A DNA stretch of 64,000 bases from Brucella pseudogrignonensis (GCF_002252525.1 NZ_NNRM01000052.1:1-64000); one strand, 5' to 3'; counted from the stretch's first letter, positions 1 through 9,162 are shown. The notes: generated by a model from the letters alone, not told the origin. Translations and numbers: made by a program.

Positions 1-731
1 CCGCCGTATCCGCCATCGCCGCCGGTGCCCCCAGTAATATTGGCTGAAATATTTGCGGCAACCTGATCGGCAGGCAGGTAACCTTGCGTGGACGATGTAA
101 AATACAGTCCGGCTCCACCACCACCACCGCCGCCGCCTGCACCACCACCGCCGCCGGTCCCATCCCAGTATGACGAAAAGGGGAAATATGCTGCTGAATA
201 ACCTATCCCGCCAACGGCACCATTTCCACCTGTGCCACCAACGCCTCCAACCATAGAGTTGGAAATATTGTGAATAAGTCCCGATGGGAGTGGCGATGGA
301 GAGCCGCCACCTCCACCGCCGCCGCCACTTCCCCCGTCATGGCCGAAATTGCCCGGTGCCCAGATCCAGCCTTTTCCGACACCATCCGCACCCTTCGTAC
401 CATCGTGACCCGGGCTGTTATACGACCCACCCACACCTCCGCCCCGGGCATGTGGCCCGCTTCCACCATGCCCGCCGATACCACCGGATGCCGAGGTTGC
501 GTTCTTTCCACCGCCTCCACCGCCTCCACCACCTGAATAAGAGGTGGCAGCGGCTCCAGAGCCCCCTGCCCGAGGAGGGCTGATTGCGTGCTGTCCCCCA
601 GCTCCTCCCTGCCCCGAAACCTGCTGGGCTGACGTCGGGCTTGTTGACAAAATTAGACCGGAAAACGCCGCTACAATAGCGATCATGGCAAGAACGCACG
701 GCATAGCGGTCGACGCCTTGAGTTCTTGCAT
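1..731 (-). CDS. Glycine-rich secreted protein, 5' part (cut by window edge)
   Basis: An open frame of about 243 codons starts at ATG 731 and runs off the left edge with no stop. The first ~36 residues look like an export signal: short charged start, hydrophobic stretch PCVLAMIAIVAAFSGLIL, then a small-residue end before AQQ. The rest is low-complexity and glycine-rich, with Gly runs up to nine residues mixed with Ser, Ala and a few aromatic residues (GWIW, SYWD). The frame stays open on the minus strand despite the GC-rich repeats. Such glycine-rich heads occur at the N-terminus of large alphaproteobacterial autotransporter/adhesin proteins, but the C-terminal part that would decide this is outside the window. 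No convincing ribosome-binding site precedes ATG 731; ATG 704 is an alternative start. Function unknown. Confidence 0.7.
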   Translation of the reverse strand, partial: MQELKASTAMPCVLAMIAIVAAFSGLILSTSPTSAQQVSGQGGAGGQHAISPPRAGGSGAAATSYSGGGGGGGGGKNATSASGGIGGHGGSGPHARGGGVGGSYNSPGHDGTKGADGVGKGWIWAPGNFGHDGGSGGGGGGGGSPSPLPSGLIHNISNSMVGGVGGTGGNGAVGGIGYSAAYFPFSSYWDGTGGGGGAGGGGGGGGAGLYFTSSTQGYLPADQVAANISANITGGTGGDGGYG

Positions 732-954
732 TCTCAATTGAATATTGGGTGTTAAAGGAACAACGAAGTTTGCCTGTCCAAGATGGTGTTGAATATGAGT
801 ATTATTCTTCCCAAAAACAAAAACAGTCATTCCGCCGCCCCGAAATATATTCAAATCGGCATTTATGTTCTGATCTGTTTGCCTAAATCAGCAATAGCTT
901 TAGGACCAATCGACATGCGGGTTCTATGAATCGACAATTCTGCAGTGTCAAAAG

Positions 955-985
955 AAAATCCTCACCATCGCATAAGACGGTGAGG
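955..985 (-). terminator. Rho-independent terminator after doeD-like gene
   Basis: Arms CCTCACCATC (960-969) and GACGGTGAGG (976-985) form a 10-bp stem with one mismatch and a 6-nt loop. Read on the minus strand it is followed by ATTTTCTTTTGAC, a T-rich tail. It lies about 65 nt past the stop of the aminotransferase gene, so it would end the minus-strand asnC-doeC-doeD unit. The rest of 732-1049 shows nothing else that I can identify apart from the unassigned promoter region of the glycine-rich gene. Confidence 0.65.
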
Positions 986-1049
986 GTCAAACTTTCGACG
1001 GCAGTAAGGCCGAAGCATGACTTCAGCCACTACATTTCAGCAATTCCGA

Positions 1050-2423
1050 TTAAGCAAATACCGTTGTAATCGCTTTTGCCGTTGCATCAACGACCTTATC
1101 GGCTTCTTCGCGTGTCAAGCAGAGTGGAGGTGCAAAGCCAAGGATATCGCCCTCCGGCATGGCGCGAGCAATGACGCCGTTGGCCAGAAGTGCCGTCGAA
1201 ACCTGTGCACCGATCTTCAGCGAAGCGTCAAAGAATTTACGATCATCACGATCTTCGACAAACTCAACCGCCGTCATCAGACCTTCCCCGCGCACATCAC
1301 CTACATGCTTGTGACCACCAATTGCGTCCTCAAGCGCCTTACGGAAATAGACACCAGTCGAGCCTGCGTTTTCAACAAGGTTCAGCTCATCAATTAACTT
1401 GAGATTGGCTATACCTGCAGCCGCACAGATCGGATGCGCTGAATATGTCCAGCCATGACCAATTGGCCCCATTTTATCCGATCCTTGCACCAAAACCTGC
1501 CACATACGATCGGAAACAATCGAACCCGAAAGCGGGGCATAGGCCGAGGTCAATCCTTTCGCGATAGTAATGAGATCCGGCTTCATTCCGTAATGATCAG
1601 AACCAAACACGCTACCAAGCCGGCCGAACCCTGTGACGACTTCGTCGGCAACAAGCAGGATATCATATCGATCCAAAACAGCTTGTATCTTTTGCCAGTA
1701 ACCAGCGGGTGGTGGCACAATGCCGCCCGTGCCCAGAACTGGTTCGCCGATGAAGGCTGCAATTGTATCGGGTCCTTCAGCCAGGATCATCTCTTCAAGC
1801 TTGTCAGCACAATGTTGCGAAAACTGCTCTTCGCTCATAGAGCGATCCGCGCGACGGAAATAGTAAGGTGACTCTGTATGAAGGATCGGGGCACGCGGCA
1901 AGTCGAAGGCATTGTGGAAGGTTGCGAGGCCGGTCAGGCTACCTGTCATCACGCCTGAGCCATGATAGCCACGCCAACGCGAGATGATTTTCTTCTTTTC
2001 CGGACGACCAAGAATATTATTGTAGTACCAGATCAGTTTGATGTTTGTTTCGTTGGCATCCGAACCTGAGAGACCAAAATAAACACGGCTCATATGCGCA
2101 GGCGCACGATCTATAATCATTTTGGCGAGCGTGATCGATACTTCAGTGCCATGCCCCACATAAGCATGATAATAGGCAAGCTTACGCGCCTGTTCTGCAA
2201 TCGCATCGGCGATTTCCGTGCGACCATAACCAACATTGACGCAATAGAGCCCCGCAAAGGCATCAAGACTTTTACGACCATTCACATCAGTGATGAAAAC
2301 GCCTTCACCACCTTCCAATACGCGTATTGGAGTTTCACCACGAGCGTGCATTCCCATGTGTGTAGAAGGATGGAAAAAATGATCGCGATCCCAGGCAGTG
2401 AGTTCATTACTATTGTTCAACAT
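1050..2423 (-). CDS. doeD: Class III aminotransferase, DoeD-like (diaminobutyrate to aspartate semialdehyde)
   Basis: PLP-dependent class III (omega) aminotransferase of 457 residues. The active-site lysine lies in TIAKGLTSAY (~residue 289), preceded by the cofactor-binding LLVADEVVTGFGR segment and an SGSDANETN phosphate-binding motif, all typical of the family. The frame is open from a TTG/ATG region up to 2456, but AAAGGA sits 8 nt before ATG 2423, so that start is chosen; ATG 2429 is possible. It follows an aldehyde dehydrogenase and an AsnC regulator and sits beside a full ectoine-degradation operon. The expected job is therefore transamination of L-2,4-diaminobutyrate to aspartate-beta-semialdehyde, the step called DoeD or Atf in known ectoine clusters. 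A general omega-amino acid (GABA, putrescine) transaminase cannot be excluded from sequence alone. Confidence 0.82.
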   Translation of the reverse strand: MLNNSNELTAWDRDHFFHPSTHMGMHARGETPIRVLEGGEGVFITDVNGRKSLDAFAGLYCVNVGYGRTEIADAIAEQARKLAYYHAYVGHGTEVSITLAKMIIDRAPAHMSRVYFGLSGSDANETNIKLIWYYNNILGRPEKKKIISRWRGYHGSGVMTGSLTGLATFHNAFDLPRAPILHTESPYYFRRADRSMSEEQFSQHCADKLEEMILAEGPDTIAAFIGEPVLGTGGIVPPPAGYWQKIQAVLDRYDILLVADEVVTGFGRLGSVFGSDHYGMKPDLITIAKGLTSAYAPLSGSIVSDRMWQVLVQGSDKMGPIGHGWTYSAHPICAAAGIANLKLIDELNLVENAGSTGVYFRKALEDAIGGHKHVGDVRGEGLMTAVEFVEDRDDRKFFDASLKIGAQVSTALLANGVIARAMPEGDILGFAPPLCLTREEADKVVDATAKAITTVFA

Positions 2424-2452
2424 GGTCATGTTCCTTTCTAATCGCCACGTTT

Positions 2453-3949
2453 TCACGCGGCGGTATCAATGCAGAGATATTTGAGTTCGGTGAAAGCCTC
2501 GATACCCTGATGAGAGCCTTCGCGACCGAGACCCGATTGTTTCCAGCCACCAAATGGGATCGGAGCGCCGGTAATTTTCGCGCGATTTATTGCGATCATT
2601 CCGTATTCCAGTGCGCGGCCCATGCGTAGCTGGCGTGCACCATTTGTGGTCACGACATAAGCGACGAGACCATATTGCGTTGCATTAGCGCGTGCGATCA
2701 CCTCGTCTTCGTCATCAAAAACAGACATTGCCGCGACCGGGCCAAAAGTTTCCTCATGCATAATTGCAGCATCATCGGGCACCTTGGTCAGCAGTGTTGG
2801 TTCGAAGAACAGAGATTGTTTCTCAATACGGTTGCCACCAATTTCAATTTTGGCACCACGTTTGACTGCGTCGCGAACATGCGCTTCAATTTTGTCAACG
2901 GCCCGACTATGCATCATCGGGCCAATTTCGACATCCGCATCAAGACCGTTGCCCACCTTCAAAGAGTTTATGCGCGCGCCAAAGGCTTTAGTGAACGCTG
3001 GAAGAATACTTCGCTGGACAAAAATTCGGTTCGCCGCAAGACAATCCTGGCCAGATGTTGCAAATTTGGCAGCCATAGCAACATCGACCGCGCGCTCGAT
3101 ATCGGCATCATCAAAAACAATCAGAGGTGCATGGCCACCAAGCTCCATCACCAGACGCTTGAGAGTGGCTGCGCATTTTGCGGCGATGAGTTTTCCAATT
3201 TCCGTAGAGCCTGTGAAGCTTATTGCACGCACGCGTTCATCCCGACACAATGCGTCAACAATTGGCCCAGCTTTTCCTGTAATGACATTGAAAAGACCTG
3301 CTGGCATTCCGGCACGTTCCGCGAGCTCAGCCAATGCAAGCGCCGATAACGGTGTCTCTGACGAAGGATGCACTACAACCGGGCAACCTGCAGCAATAGC
3401 TGCTGCCGCTTTGCGAGTAATCATTGCATTTGGAAAATTCCACGGGGTCACCAACCCTACAACACCCAGTGCTTCTGGCCGCACCAGCATTTCGGCATTG
3501 CGCAAGTGGCTTGCTATGGCCTCACCATTAAGCCGTTTGCCTTCTTCGGCAAACCATTCGATGAACGCAGCACCATAGTCTATCTCACCACGGGATTCAT
3601 TCAGCGGTTTGCCTTGCTCCAGTGTCATCAGCAAAGCGAGATCTTCGCGATTTGCCAAAATGAGCTCATACCACCGACGTAAGATCGCAGCCCGCTCTTG
3701 AGGCAATTTGTTGCGCCACTGCGGGAAAATCGCTTGAGCTGCATCAATAGCAAGATGGGTTTGAACTTCGTTTAAACTAGCCACTCGCGCCAGTCGCTTT
3801 CCCGTAGCTGGATCAGACAAAGCAAAAGTCTCGGCCTTATCGCCAGCAACCCAACGGCCGTTGACATAGCTCAATTCGCGAAAGAGATGTTTGTCCCGAA
3901 GCCTGTTAAGCCCGTCATGTTGTGTCGGATGATCCAGAACAGCATTCAT
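2453..3949 (-). CDS. doeC: NAD(P)-dependent semialdehyde dehydrogenase, DoeC/GabD-like
   Basis: A full-length aldehyde dehydrogenase of 498 residues. Visible landmarks are the TPWNFPNA segment, the nucleotide-binding FTGSTEIGK, the general-base glutamate in VMELGGHAP (E269) and the catalytic cysteine in SGQDCLAANR (C303). Sequence style is that of succinate-semialdehyde dehydrogenases (GabD). In ectoine clusters this gene (doeC or ssd) oxidises aspartate semialdehyde to aspartate, which fits its position directly upstream of the transaminase, with 29 nt between stop and the preferred downstream start. GGGAGAAGCACA precedes the ATG. A role in GABA degradation with the same transaminase is the main alternative. 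Confidence 0.85.
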   Translation of the reverse strand: MNAVLDHPTQHDGLNRLRDKHLFRELSYVNGRWVAGDKAETFALSDPATGKRLARVASLNEVQTHLAIDAAQAIFPQWRNKLPQERAAILRRWYELILANREDLALLMTLEQGKPLNESRGEIDYGAAFIEWFAEEGKRLNGEAIASHLRNAEMLVRPEALGVVGLVTPWNFPNAMITRKAAAAIAAGCPVVVHPSSETPLSALALAELAERAGMPAGLFNVITGKAGPIVDALCRDERVRAISFTGSTEIGKLIAAKCAATLKRLVMELGGHAPLIVFDDADIERAVDVAMAAKFATSGQDCLAANRIFVQRSILPAFTKAFGARINSLKVGNGLDADVEIGPMMHSRAVDKIEAHVRDAVKRGAKIEIGGNRIEKQSLFFEPTLLTKVPDDAAIMHEETFGPVAAMSVFDDEDEVIARANATQYGLVAYVVTTNGARQLRMGRALEYGMIAINRAKITGAPIPFGGWKQSGLGREGSHQGIEAFTELKYLCIDTAA

Positions 3950-4030
3950 TGTGCTTCTCCCAATTCGGGAAGAAACATCTCATATTTTGAGCCCATGTTC
4001 GGACCAAATGCGCATTCGGGAACAGTAGGA

Positions 4031-4068
4031 TTGGTCTAAACTTTGTTGGTTAAACAGATCGTTTAGAC
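4031..4068. promoter_or_regulatory. Inverted repeat between asnC and doeC; possible operator
   Basis: GTCTAAAC (4034-4041) and GTTTAGAC (4061-4068) form a perfect 8-bp inverted repeat with a 19-bp spacer. The right arm touches the asnC stop codon and the left arm lies ~85 bp upstream of the doeC start. The flanking 8-mer TTGGTCTA (4031-4038) recurs at 4701-4708 in the eutB promoter region, so both could be bound by the same regulator. A hairpin in the transcript is the alternative reading. Confidence 0.4.
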
Positions 4069-4565
4069 TATTCGATATCGTCTGCGAGGATCGACAACGG
4101 CGTTCCAGTTCTCTCGTCTTTTACCAGCTTGGTCACAATGTAAGTGAAATAGCGCTCTATACCTATATTCTGGTCAAGAAGGCGATCGATGAGGCGTTGA
4201 TATGCATCAACGTCACGCGCCATAATCATCAGGAAATAATCAACGCCCCCCCCGACAGACCAGCACGAAACAATCTCAGGAATGACCGTGATCGCGCGCT
4301 CGAACCGGTCAAAATCACTCTGACGATGATTGCCGAGCGTAATCTGCACCATGATATGCGCGATGGGAGCAATTTTGCGAAAAGCGATACGCGCATGATA
4401 GCCTGTGACAACACCCGCCTCTTCAAGCTTACGCAGCCGCAGCCAGCAAGGGGTTGGCGACAGTCCGACCTTTTCGGCCAAAGCAATCTTAGTGATCCGC
4501 GCATTTTCCTGCACAGCTTCGAGAATACGAAGATCAACAGCGTCTAGCTTGAGGGCGGATTTCAT
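4068..4565 (-). CDS. asnC: Lrp/AsnC-family regulator of ectoine catabolism (DoeX/AsnC-like)
   Basis: A 165-residue protein of standard Lrp/AsnC length. The N-terminal helix-turn-helix (~residues 8-60) shows LDAVDLRILEAVQENARIT and VGLSPTPCWLRLRKLEEAG; the C-terminal RAM ligand/oligomerisation domain follows (~70-150). It lies upstream of doeC and doeD on the same strand and divergent from eutB. This is the place and type of the AsnC/DoeX regulator found in ectoine-degradation clusters. Members of the family respond to small amino acids, here plausibly diaminobutyrate or an acetylated form (inference). The ribosome-binding site is weak. It may act on its own promoter and on the divergent eut promoter across 4566-4878. 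Confidence 0.85.
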   Translation of the reverse strand: MKSALKLDAVDLRILEAVQENARITKIALAEKVGLSPTPCWLRLRKLEEAGVVTGYHARIAFRKIAPIAHIMVQITLGNHRQSDFDRFERAITVIPEIVSCWSVGGGVDYFLMIMARDVDAYQRLIDRLLDQNIGIERYFTYIVTKLVKDERTGTPLSILADDIE

Positions 4566-4686
4566 TCAACCGGTCCAATGTGAGTGCGTCTATGCTCCAT
4601 TCTCATTGGCATGGTCGCCACCACCATTCAAGAGCAAGCCGTCGAAAGTCATTTCAGAGCTTAATTGTAATGATCCAATATAATTA

Positions 4687-4715
4687 TTGACATGATCTAT
4701 TTGGTCTACCAATCT
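4687..4715 (+). promoter_or_regulatory. Candidate eut promoter with TTGGTCTACCAA palindrome
   Basis: TTGACA (4687-4692), a 17-nt spacer and CAATCT (4710-4715) make a plausible sigma70 promoter ~165 bp upstream of eutB. Inside it lies the inverted repeat TTGGT-CT-ACCAA (4701-4712), where a bound repressor would block polymerase. This is the only clear structure I see in the 313-bp divergent region 4566-4878. The -10 match is weak. Confidence 0.35.
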
Positions 4716-4878
4716 TAGTCTCAACGATAAAAACAAGCATATGGGGAACGAGAACGCGGCCTTACGGTTTCGCAGAAGGTGTATCTTTGCGCCTAATTTC
4801 AGCTCGTTTACTGCGCGGCCAAAACTCAAGCGGCGCAACGTTTCTCCATTTTTTGCGATTGAGTGAGAGGCGGAAGAC

Positions 4879-5862
4879 GTGTCTGAGAATGTTGGCCTTT
4901 TTGAAATAGAAAAAGCGCGCGAAAGGCTGCGAGGCCATATCGCACGAACGCCGCTTGTGCGCTCAGAAAGCCTGACCGAGCATTCAGGAGCCCCTGTGTT
5001 TCTCAAGCTTGAAAATCATCAGCAGACTGGCAGCTTCAAACTACGCGGTGCAACCAACGCCATTCTCACCATCGCACCAAATGAACGGCAGAATGGAGTT
5101 GTCACAGCATCTACCGGCAATCATGGGCGCGCACTTGCACATGCTGCATCTATTCAAGGCCTGACCACAACAATATGTCTGTCCTCCCTTGTTCCACACA
5201 ACAAGATCGAGGCGATACGCGATCTGGGAGCTGACATCCGCATTATTGGCAAATCGCAGGATGATGCTATGGAGGAAGTCTCCCGCCTTGTATTAGAAGA
5301 AGGCATGAAGGCTGTTCCGCCTTTTGATGACCCTCGCGTGATCGCGGGTCAGGGCACCATCGGACTTGAAATAATAGATGATCTTTCAGATGTGGACACC
5401 GTCCTTATACCGCTTTCTGGCGGCGGCTTGGCGGCGGGCATCGCTGCAGCAATGAAAGCAAAGCGCCCACGGACCCGCATCATTGGCATCTCAATGAAGC
5501 GAGGGGCAGCGATGAATGCAAGCCTTAAAGCGGGCAAGCCAATTAACGTCGAAGAGCTGGATACGCTGGCGGATTCTCTTGGCGGAGGCATCGGGATTAA
5601 CAACCGCTGGACCTTTACGATGTGCAGGGCGTTGCTGGACGACGTAATCCTTCTCGATGAAGAAGAAATCGCTGCAGGTGTAAGGCATTCCGCATTGCAA
5701 GAGGGGCAAATCATTGAGGGAGCCGCAGCGGTTGGTATAGGCGCCTTGGTTAGCGGCAAAATTCGACCTGCCGGACAAACAGCCATCATTATATCTGGAG
5801 GCAACATCGATCCAGAGCAACACCGCGCAATCATGAACAACCAATATCTGAGGGCTGGCTGA
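4879..5862 (+). CDS. eutB: Hydroxyectoine utilization dehydratase EutB
   Basis: A fold-type II PLP enzyme of 327 residues, of the threonine dehydratase/serine racemase family. The PLP lysine is in GSFKLRGATN (K54), with the STGNHGRALA phosphate loop and a PLSGGGLAAGIA glycine-rich cofactor loop. Its place ahead of an ornithine-cyclodeaminase-like gene and ectoine hydrolase identifies it as EutB, which with EutA and EutC converts 5-hydroxyectoine to ectoine. Start is GTG 4879 with GAGAGGCGGAAGAC upstream. Its stop overlaps the eutC start by one base (TGATG), pointing to translational coupling. It is the first gene of a plus-strand operon reaching ehuA. Confidence 0.87.
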   Translation: MSENVGLFEIEKARERLRGHIARTPLVRSESLTEHSGAPVFLKLENHQQTGSFKLRGATNAILTIAPNERQNGVVTASTGNHGRALAHAASIQGLTTTICLSSLVPHNKIEAIRDLGADIRIIGKSQDDAMEEVSRLVLEEGMKAVPPFDDPRVIAGQGTIGLEIIDDLSDVDTVLIPLSGGGLAAGIAAAMKAKRPRTRIIGISMKRGAAMNASLKAGKPINVEELDTLADSLGGGIGINNRWTFTMCRALLDDVILLDEEEIAAGVRHSALQEGQIIEGAAAVGIGALVSGKIRPAGQTAIIISGGNIDPEQHRAIMNNQYLRAG

Positions 5863-6878
5863 TGGCCGAAATGAGAATCCTGACCGAAGCCGATCTTCGA
5901 GAGATCATATCTCTTGATCTTGAAAGCATTGCTTGCGTGGAAGATGCGTTTCGTGCGCTTGCAGATGGCGACGTCAGTATGCCGCCTATCCTACGTCTCG
6001 ACATTCCTGCTCAACGTGGGGAAGTAGACGTCAAAACCGCTTATATTCCGGGCTTAGACAGCTTTGCCATTAAGATAAGCCCCGGCTTTTTTAATAATCC
6101 ATCAATCGGCCTTCCATCCACAAACGGGCTGATGATCCAGTTTTCCGCCAAGACAGGATTGATTGAAGCGCTTTTGCTCGACAACGGATATCTGACCGAT
6201 ATACGCACGGCTGCAGCAGGCGCAGTTGCCGCAAAATATCTCGCCCGAGAGAATGCACATATTGCAACGATTTTTGGTGCAGGGATGCAGGCGAAACTCC
6301 AGTTGCAGGCGCTTGCTCTGGTGCGCCCCATCACCGAAGCGCGCATCTGGGCGCGCGATCCAGAGAAAGCAGCACGTACCGCGCAAGAGCTTATGGATAC
6401 GCTCGGCTTTTTCGTTACGGCTAAATCGGATGCCAAAGATGCCTGTCAAGGTGCAGATATCATCGTAACAACCACACCGTCTCAAACACCGATCCTTTTG
6501 GCTGAGTGGCTGGAGGAAGGGCAGCACGTCACGGCGATGGGCTCAGATGCTGAACATAAAAACGAGCTCGACCCTGCGATTTTCAAGCTCCCAATAATCT
6601 ATGTCGCGGATAGCACAAACCAGACCAGCAGACTTGGGGAACTCCATCACGCCATAAGTGCCGGTACTGTCAAATCCGAAGCCAATCTCTTGGAACTAGG
6701 CCAGATCATTCTTGATCCTGGTACAGCAAAACGCGAGCCTAATGCCATTACTGTTTGTGACCTGACTGGAACTGGCGTTCAGGACACCGCCATTGCCCGC
6801 CTCGCTACACAACGCGCCATCCTTGTCGATGTCGGTGCAAAGATTGATTCAAGCAAAAACGCAGGAGCCAGCCAATGA
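5862..6878 (+). CDS. eutC: Ectoine utilization protein EutC (ornithine cyclodeaminase family)
   Basis: A 338-residue member of the ornithine cyclodeaminase/mu-crystallin family. The NAD-binding Rossmann region is IFGAGMQAKLQLQAL (~residues 138-152), preceded by LTDIRTAAAGAVAAKYLA. In known ectoine gene sets EutC works with EutA and EutB in converting 5-hydroxyectoine to ectoine. The start overlaps the eutB stop by one base and its stop overlaps the next start by four bases. It carries the conserved family core, so I see no sign of decay even though no eutA is present here. Confidence 0.87.
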   Translation: MAEMRILTEADLREIISLDLESIACVEDAFRALADGDVSMPPILRLDIPAQRGEVDVKTAYIPGLDSFAIKISPGFFNNPSIGLPSTNGLMIQFSAKTGLIEALLLDNGYLTDIRTAAAGAVAAKYLARENAHIATIFGAGMQAKLQLQALALVRPITEARIWARDPEKAARTAQELMDTLGFFVTAKSDAKDACQGADIIVTTTPSQTPILLAEWLEEGQHVTAMGSDAEHKNELDPAIFKLPIIYVADSTNQTSRLGELHHAISAGTVKSEANLLELGQIILDPGTAKREPNAITVCDLTGTGVQDTAIARLATQRAILVDVGAKIDSSKNAGASQ

Positions 6879-8053
6879 GTGTGGAACTCAATTTCAGCCG
6901 CGGGGAATACGACGAGCGAATTGCCAAAACCCGGCGCGCTATGGAGAAGGCAGGCTTTGACGTCATTATCGTCACCGATCCGTCCAACATGCATTGGCTG
7001 ACCGGATATGATGGCTGGTCGTTCTACGTCCACCAATGCGTTGTGCTTGCCATGGACGGTGAGCCACTCTGGTATGGGCGCGGTCAGGACGGCAACGGCG
7101 CAAAGCGCACTGCCTGGATCAGCCATGATAGTATTATCGGCTACCCCGATCATTATGTGCAGTCGCTGGAACGACACCCAATGGATTTGCTTGCGTCCAT
7201 TCTTGAAGACAGGGGTTGGGGTAAAAAAACCATCGCAGTCGAATTCGATAATTATTGGTACACCGCTGCCGCCCACCATGCACTGCAAAAACATTTGCCG
7301 AACGCTCATTTCAAAGACGCGCAGGGTCTTGTGAACTGGCAACGCGCAATCAAAAGCCCGACCGAAATCGACTATATGCGTAAGGCCGGTCGTATAGTTG
7401 AAGTAATGCATCAGCGAATTGTCGAAAAGATCGAACCGGGTATGCGCAAATGTGATCTGGTCGCAGAAATCTATGACGCCGGAACTCGTGGCGTTGATGG
7501 ATTTGGCGGCGATTATCCCGCAATCGTTCCCCTTTTGCCATCAGGCGCTGACGCCTCTGCACCCCACCTTACCTGGAACGATCTACCTATGAAATCGGGC
7601 GAAGGCACATTCTTCGAGATCGCAGGTTGCTTCAAGCGATATCACTGCCCGCTCTCCCGAACAGTCTTTCTCGGTAAGCCCACCCAGGCATTTCTTGATG
7701 CGGAAAAAGCAACATTGGAGGGCATGGAAGCGGGCCTTTTAGCGGCACGCCCGGGCAACACATGCGAAGACATCGCTAACGGATTTTTTGCCGTATTAAA
7801 AAAATATGGGATCATCAAAGACAACCGTACCGGCTATTCGATCGGGCTTTCTTATCCACCCGATTGGGGCGAACGTACAATGAGCCTGCGTCCCGGTGAC
7901 CGCACGGAACTCAAACCCGGCATGACATTCCACTTCATGACAGGTCTTTGGCTTGAGACAATGGGTCTCGAAATAACAGAAAGCATTGTGATTACAGAAA
8001 CAGGTGTCGAATGTCTTTCTAACGTACCACGCAAGCTGGTTGTAAAGGATTAG
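6875..8053 (+). CDS. doeA: Ectoine hydrolase DoeA (EutD)
   Basis: A 392-residue protein of the M24 peptidase/creatinase family: N-terminal creatinase-like domain (to ~residue 160), then the pita-bread hydrolase domain. It opens the ectoine ring to N-alpha-acetyl-L-2,4-diaminobutyrate, in the cytoplasm. Segments such as MHWLTGYDGWSFYVHQ and the C-terminal FHFMTGLWLETMGLEITES match the style of ectoine hydrolases more than proline peptidases. It starts in an ATGA overlap with eutC and ends 6 nt before the deacetylase gene, so it is co-translated in the operon. Older clusters name it eutD. Confidence 0.88.
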   Translation: MSVELNFSRGEYDERIAKTRRAMEKAGFDVIIVTDPSNMHWLTGYDGWSFYVHQCVVLAMDGEPLWYGRGQDGNGAKRTAWISHDSIIGYPDHYVQSLERHPMDLLASILEDRGWGKKTIAVEFDNYWYTAAAHHALQKHLPNAHFKDAQGLVNWQRAIKSPTEIDYMRKAGRIVEVMHQRIVEKIEPGMRKCDLVAEIYDAGTRGVDGFGGDYPAIVPLLPSGADASAPHLTWNDLPMKSGEGTFFEIAGCFKRYHCPLSRTVFLGKPTQAFLDAEKATLEGMEAGLLAARPGNTCEDIANGFFAVLKKYGIIKDNRTGYSIGLSYPPDWGERTMSLRPGDRTELKPGMTFHFMTGLWLETMGLEITESIVITETGVECLSNVPRKLVVKD

Positions 8054-8059
8054 GGTGCC

Positions 8060-9091
8060 ATGATGATGCACGCATCCCCTCCGTCCCGACCCTCACCTAT
8101 TACACTGAGTGTTGATCTTAATCGCGACGGTGTGCAGCACGGTCACTTACGTCTGCCGTGGTCTAGAGATGATTCAGCCTGGGGATCATTAATGCTTCCC
8201 ATCTGTGTGATCCGCAATGGTGATGGCCCGACCGCGCTTTTGACAGGAGGCAATCATGGTGACGAGTATGAAGGTCCAGTTGCACTTTTTGATCTCGCTT
8301 CCAGTCTAAAGCCTGAGCAGATTACCGGTCGCATTATCATTGTACCGGCGATGAACTATCCGGCATTTATAGCTGGTACACGTACATCGCCTATAGATAA
8401 GGGTAATCTCAATCGCAGCTTTCCGGGGCGTCCGGATGGTTCGGTTACGGAAAAAATTGCTGACTATTTTACCCGCTATCTATTGCCCACCGCAGACATC
8501 GTAATGGATTTTCACTCGGGCGGTCGGACATTGGATTTTCTACCCTATGCAGCAGCACATGCCTTGCCAGATAAGGCTCAGGAAGCGCGCTGCTTTGCCG
8601 CCGTCAAAGCTTTTTCAGCACCCTTTTCTATGCAGATGATTGAGATCGATGCAGTTGGAATGTACGACACTACAGCTGAAGAAGCAGGCAAAGTCTTTGT
8701 TACGACTGAGCTTTCTGGTGGTGGCACGATCTCAGCCTATACGGCGACAATCGCCAAACGTGGTATTCGCAATCTTTTGCGCCATGCAGGAATTATGGAA
8801 GGCGAAGTCGAGCTATCGCCGACCACCTGGCTTGATATGCCATCGCAGGAATGTTTTGGTTTTGCAGATACGGATGGGCTTTTAGAGCCTTTAGTTGATT
8901 TAGGTGCTGAGCTTCGTAAAGGTGATGTTATCGCCCGCGTCCATTCGGTGACGCGTACGGGAGCAGTACCACAGGAATATCGTGCGGCCCTCGATGGTAT
9001 CCTTGCCGCCCGCCACTTTCCAGGTCTTATCAAGATGGGCGATTGCCTCTCAGTTATCGCGACCATAAGCGGAGAGCCCGCTTCCGGATAA
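8060..9091 (+). CDS. doeB: N-alpha-acetyl-L-2,4-diaminobutyrate deacetylase DoeB (EutE)
   Basis: A 343-residue zinc carboxypeptidase-like deacylase of the succinylglutamate desuccinylase/aspartoacylase family. Zinc ligands are visible as the H and E of GGNHGDEYEG (H66, E69) and the H of DFHSGG (H152). It removes acetate from the product of ectoine hydrolase, giving L-2,4-diaminobutyrate for the transaminase. Three ATG codons stand near the start (8060, 8063 and, two residues on, the MH pair); the first is given. Gene order right behind doeA is the standard one. Confidence 0.87.
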   Translation: MMMHASPPSRPSPITLSVDLNRDGVQHGHLRLPWSRDDSAWGSLMLPICVIRNGDGPTALLTGGNHGDEYEGPVALFDLASSLKPEQITGRIIIVPAMNYPAFIAGTRTSPIDKGNLNRSFPGRPDGSVTEKIADYFTRYLLPTADIVMDFHSGGRTLDFLPYAAAHALPDKAQEARCFAAVKAFSAPFSMQMIEIDAVGMYDTTAEEAGKVFVTTELSGGGTISAYTATIAKRGIRNLLRHAGIMEGEVELSPTTWLDMPSQECFGFADTDGLLEPLVDLGAELRKGDVIARVHSVTRTGAVPQEYRAALDGILAARHFPGLIKMGDCLSVIATISGEPASG

Positions 9092-9162
9092 GAAGATAAT
9101 TACCATCCAATTGACAAGCCGGAACAAAAATCAACCGGCATTCATAAAGAGGAGTGAACACA

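Noticed and set aside
100-560. Dense short GC-rich repeats resembling a repeat array
   Set aside because: They are glycine codon runs of one minus-strand frame; there are no regular spacers, so it is not CRISPR.
2675-3578. Two long plus-strand open frames of 224 and 264 codons
   Set aside because: Both are opposite the aldehyde dehydrogenase and have no start signal or domain.
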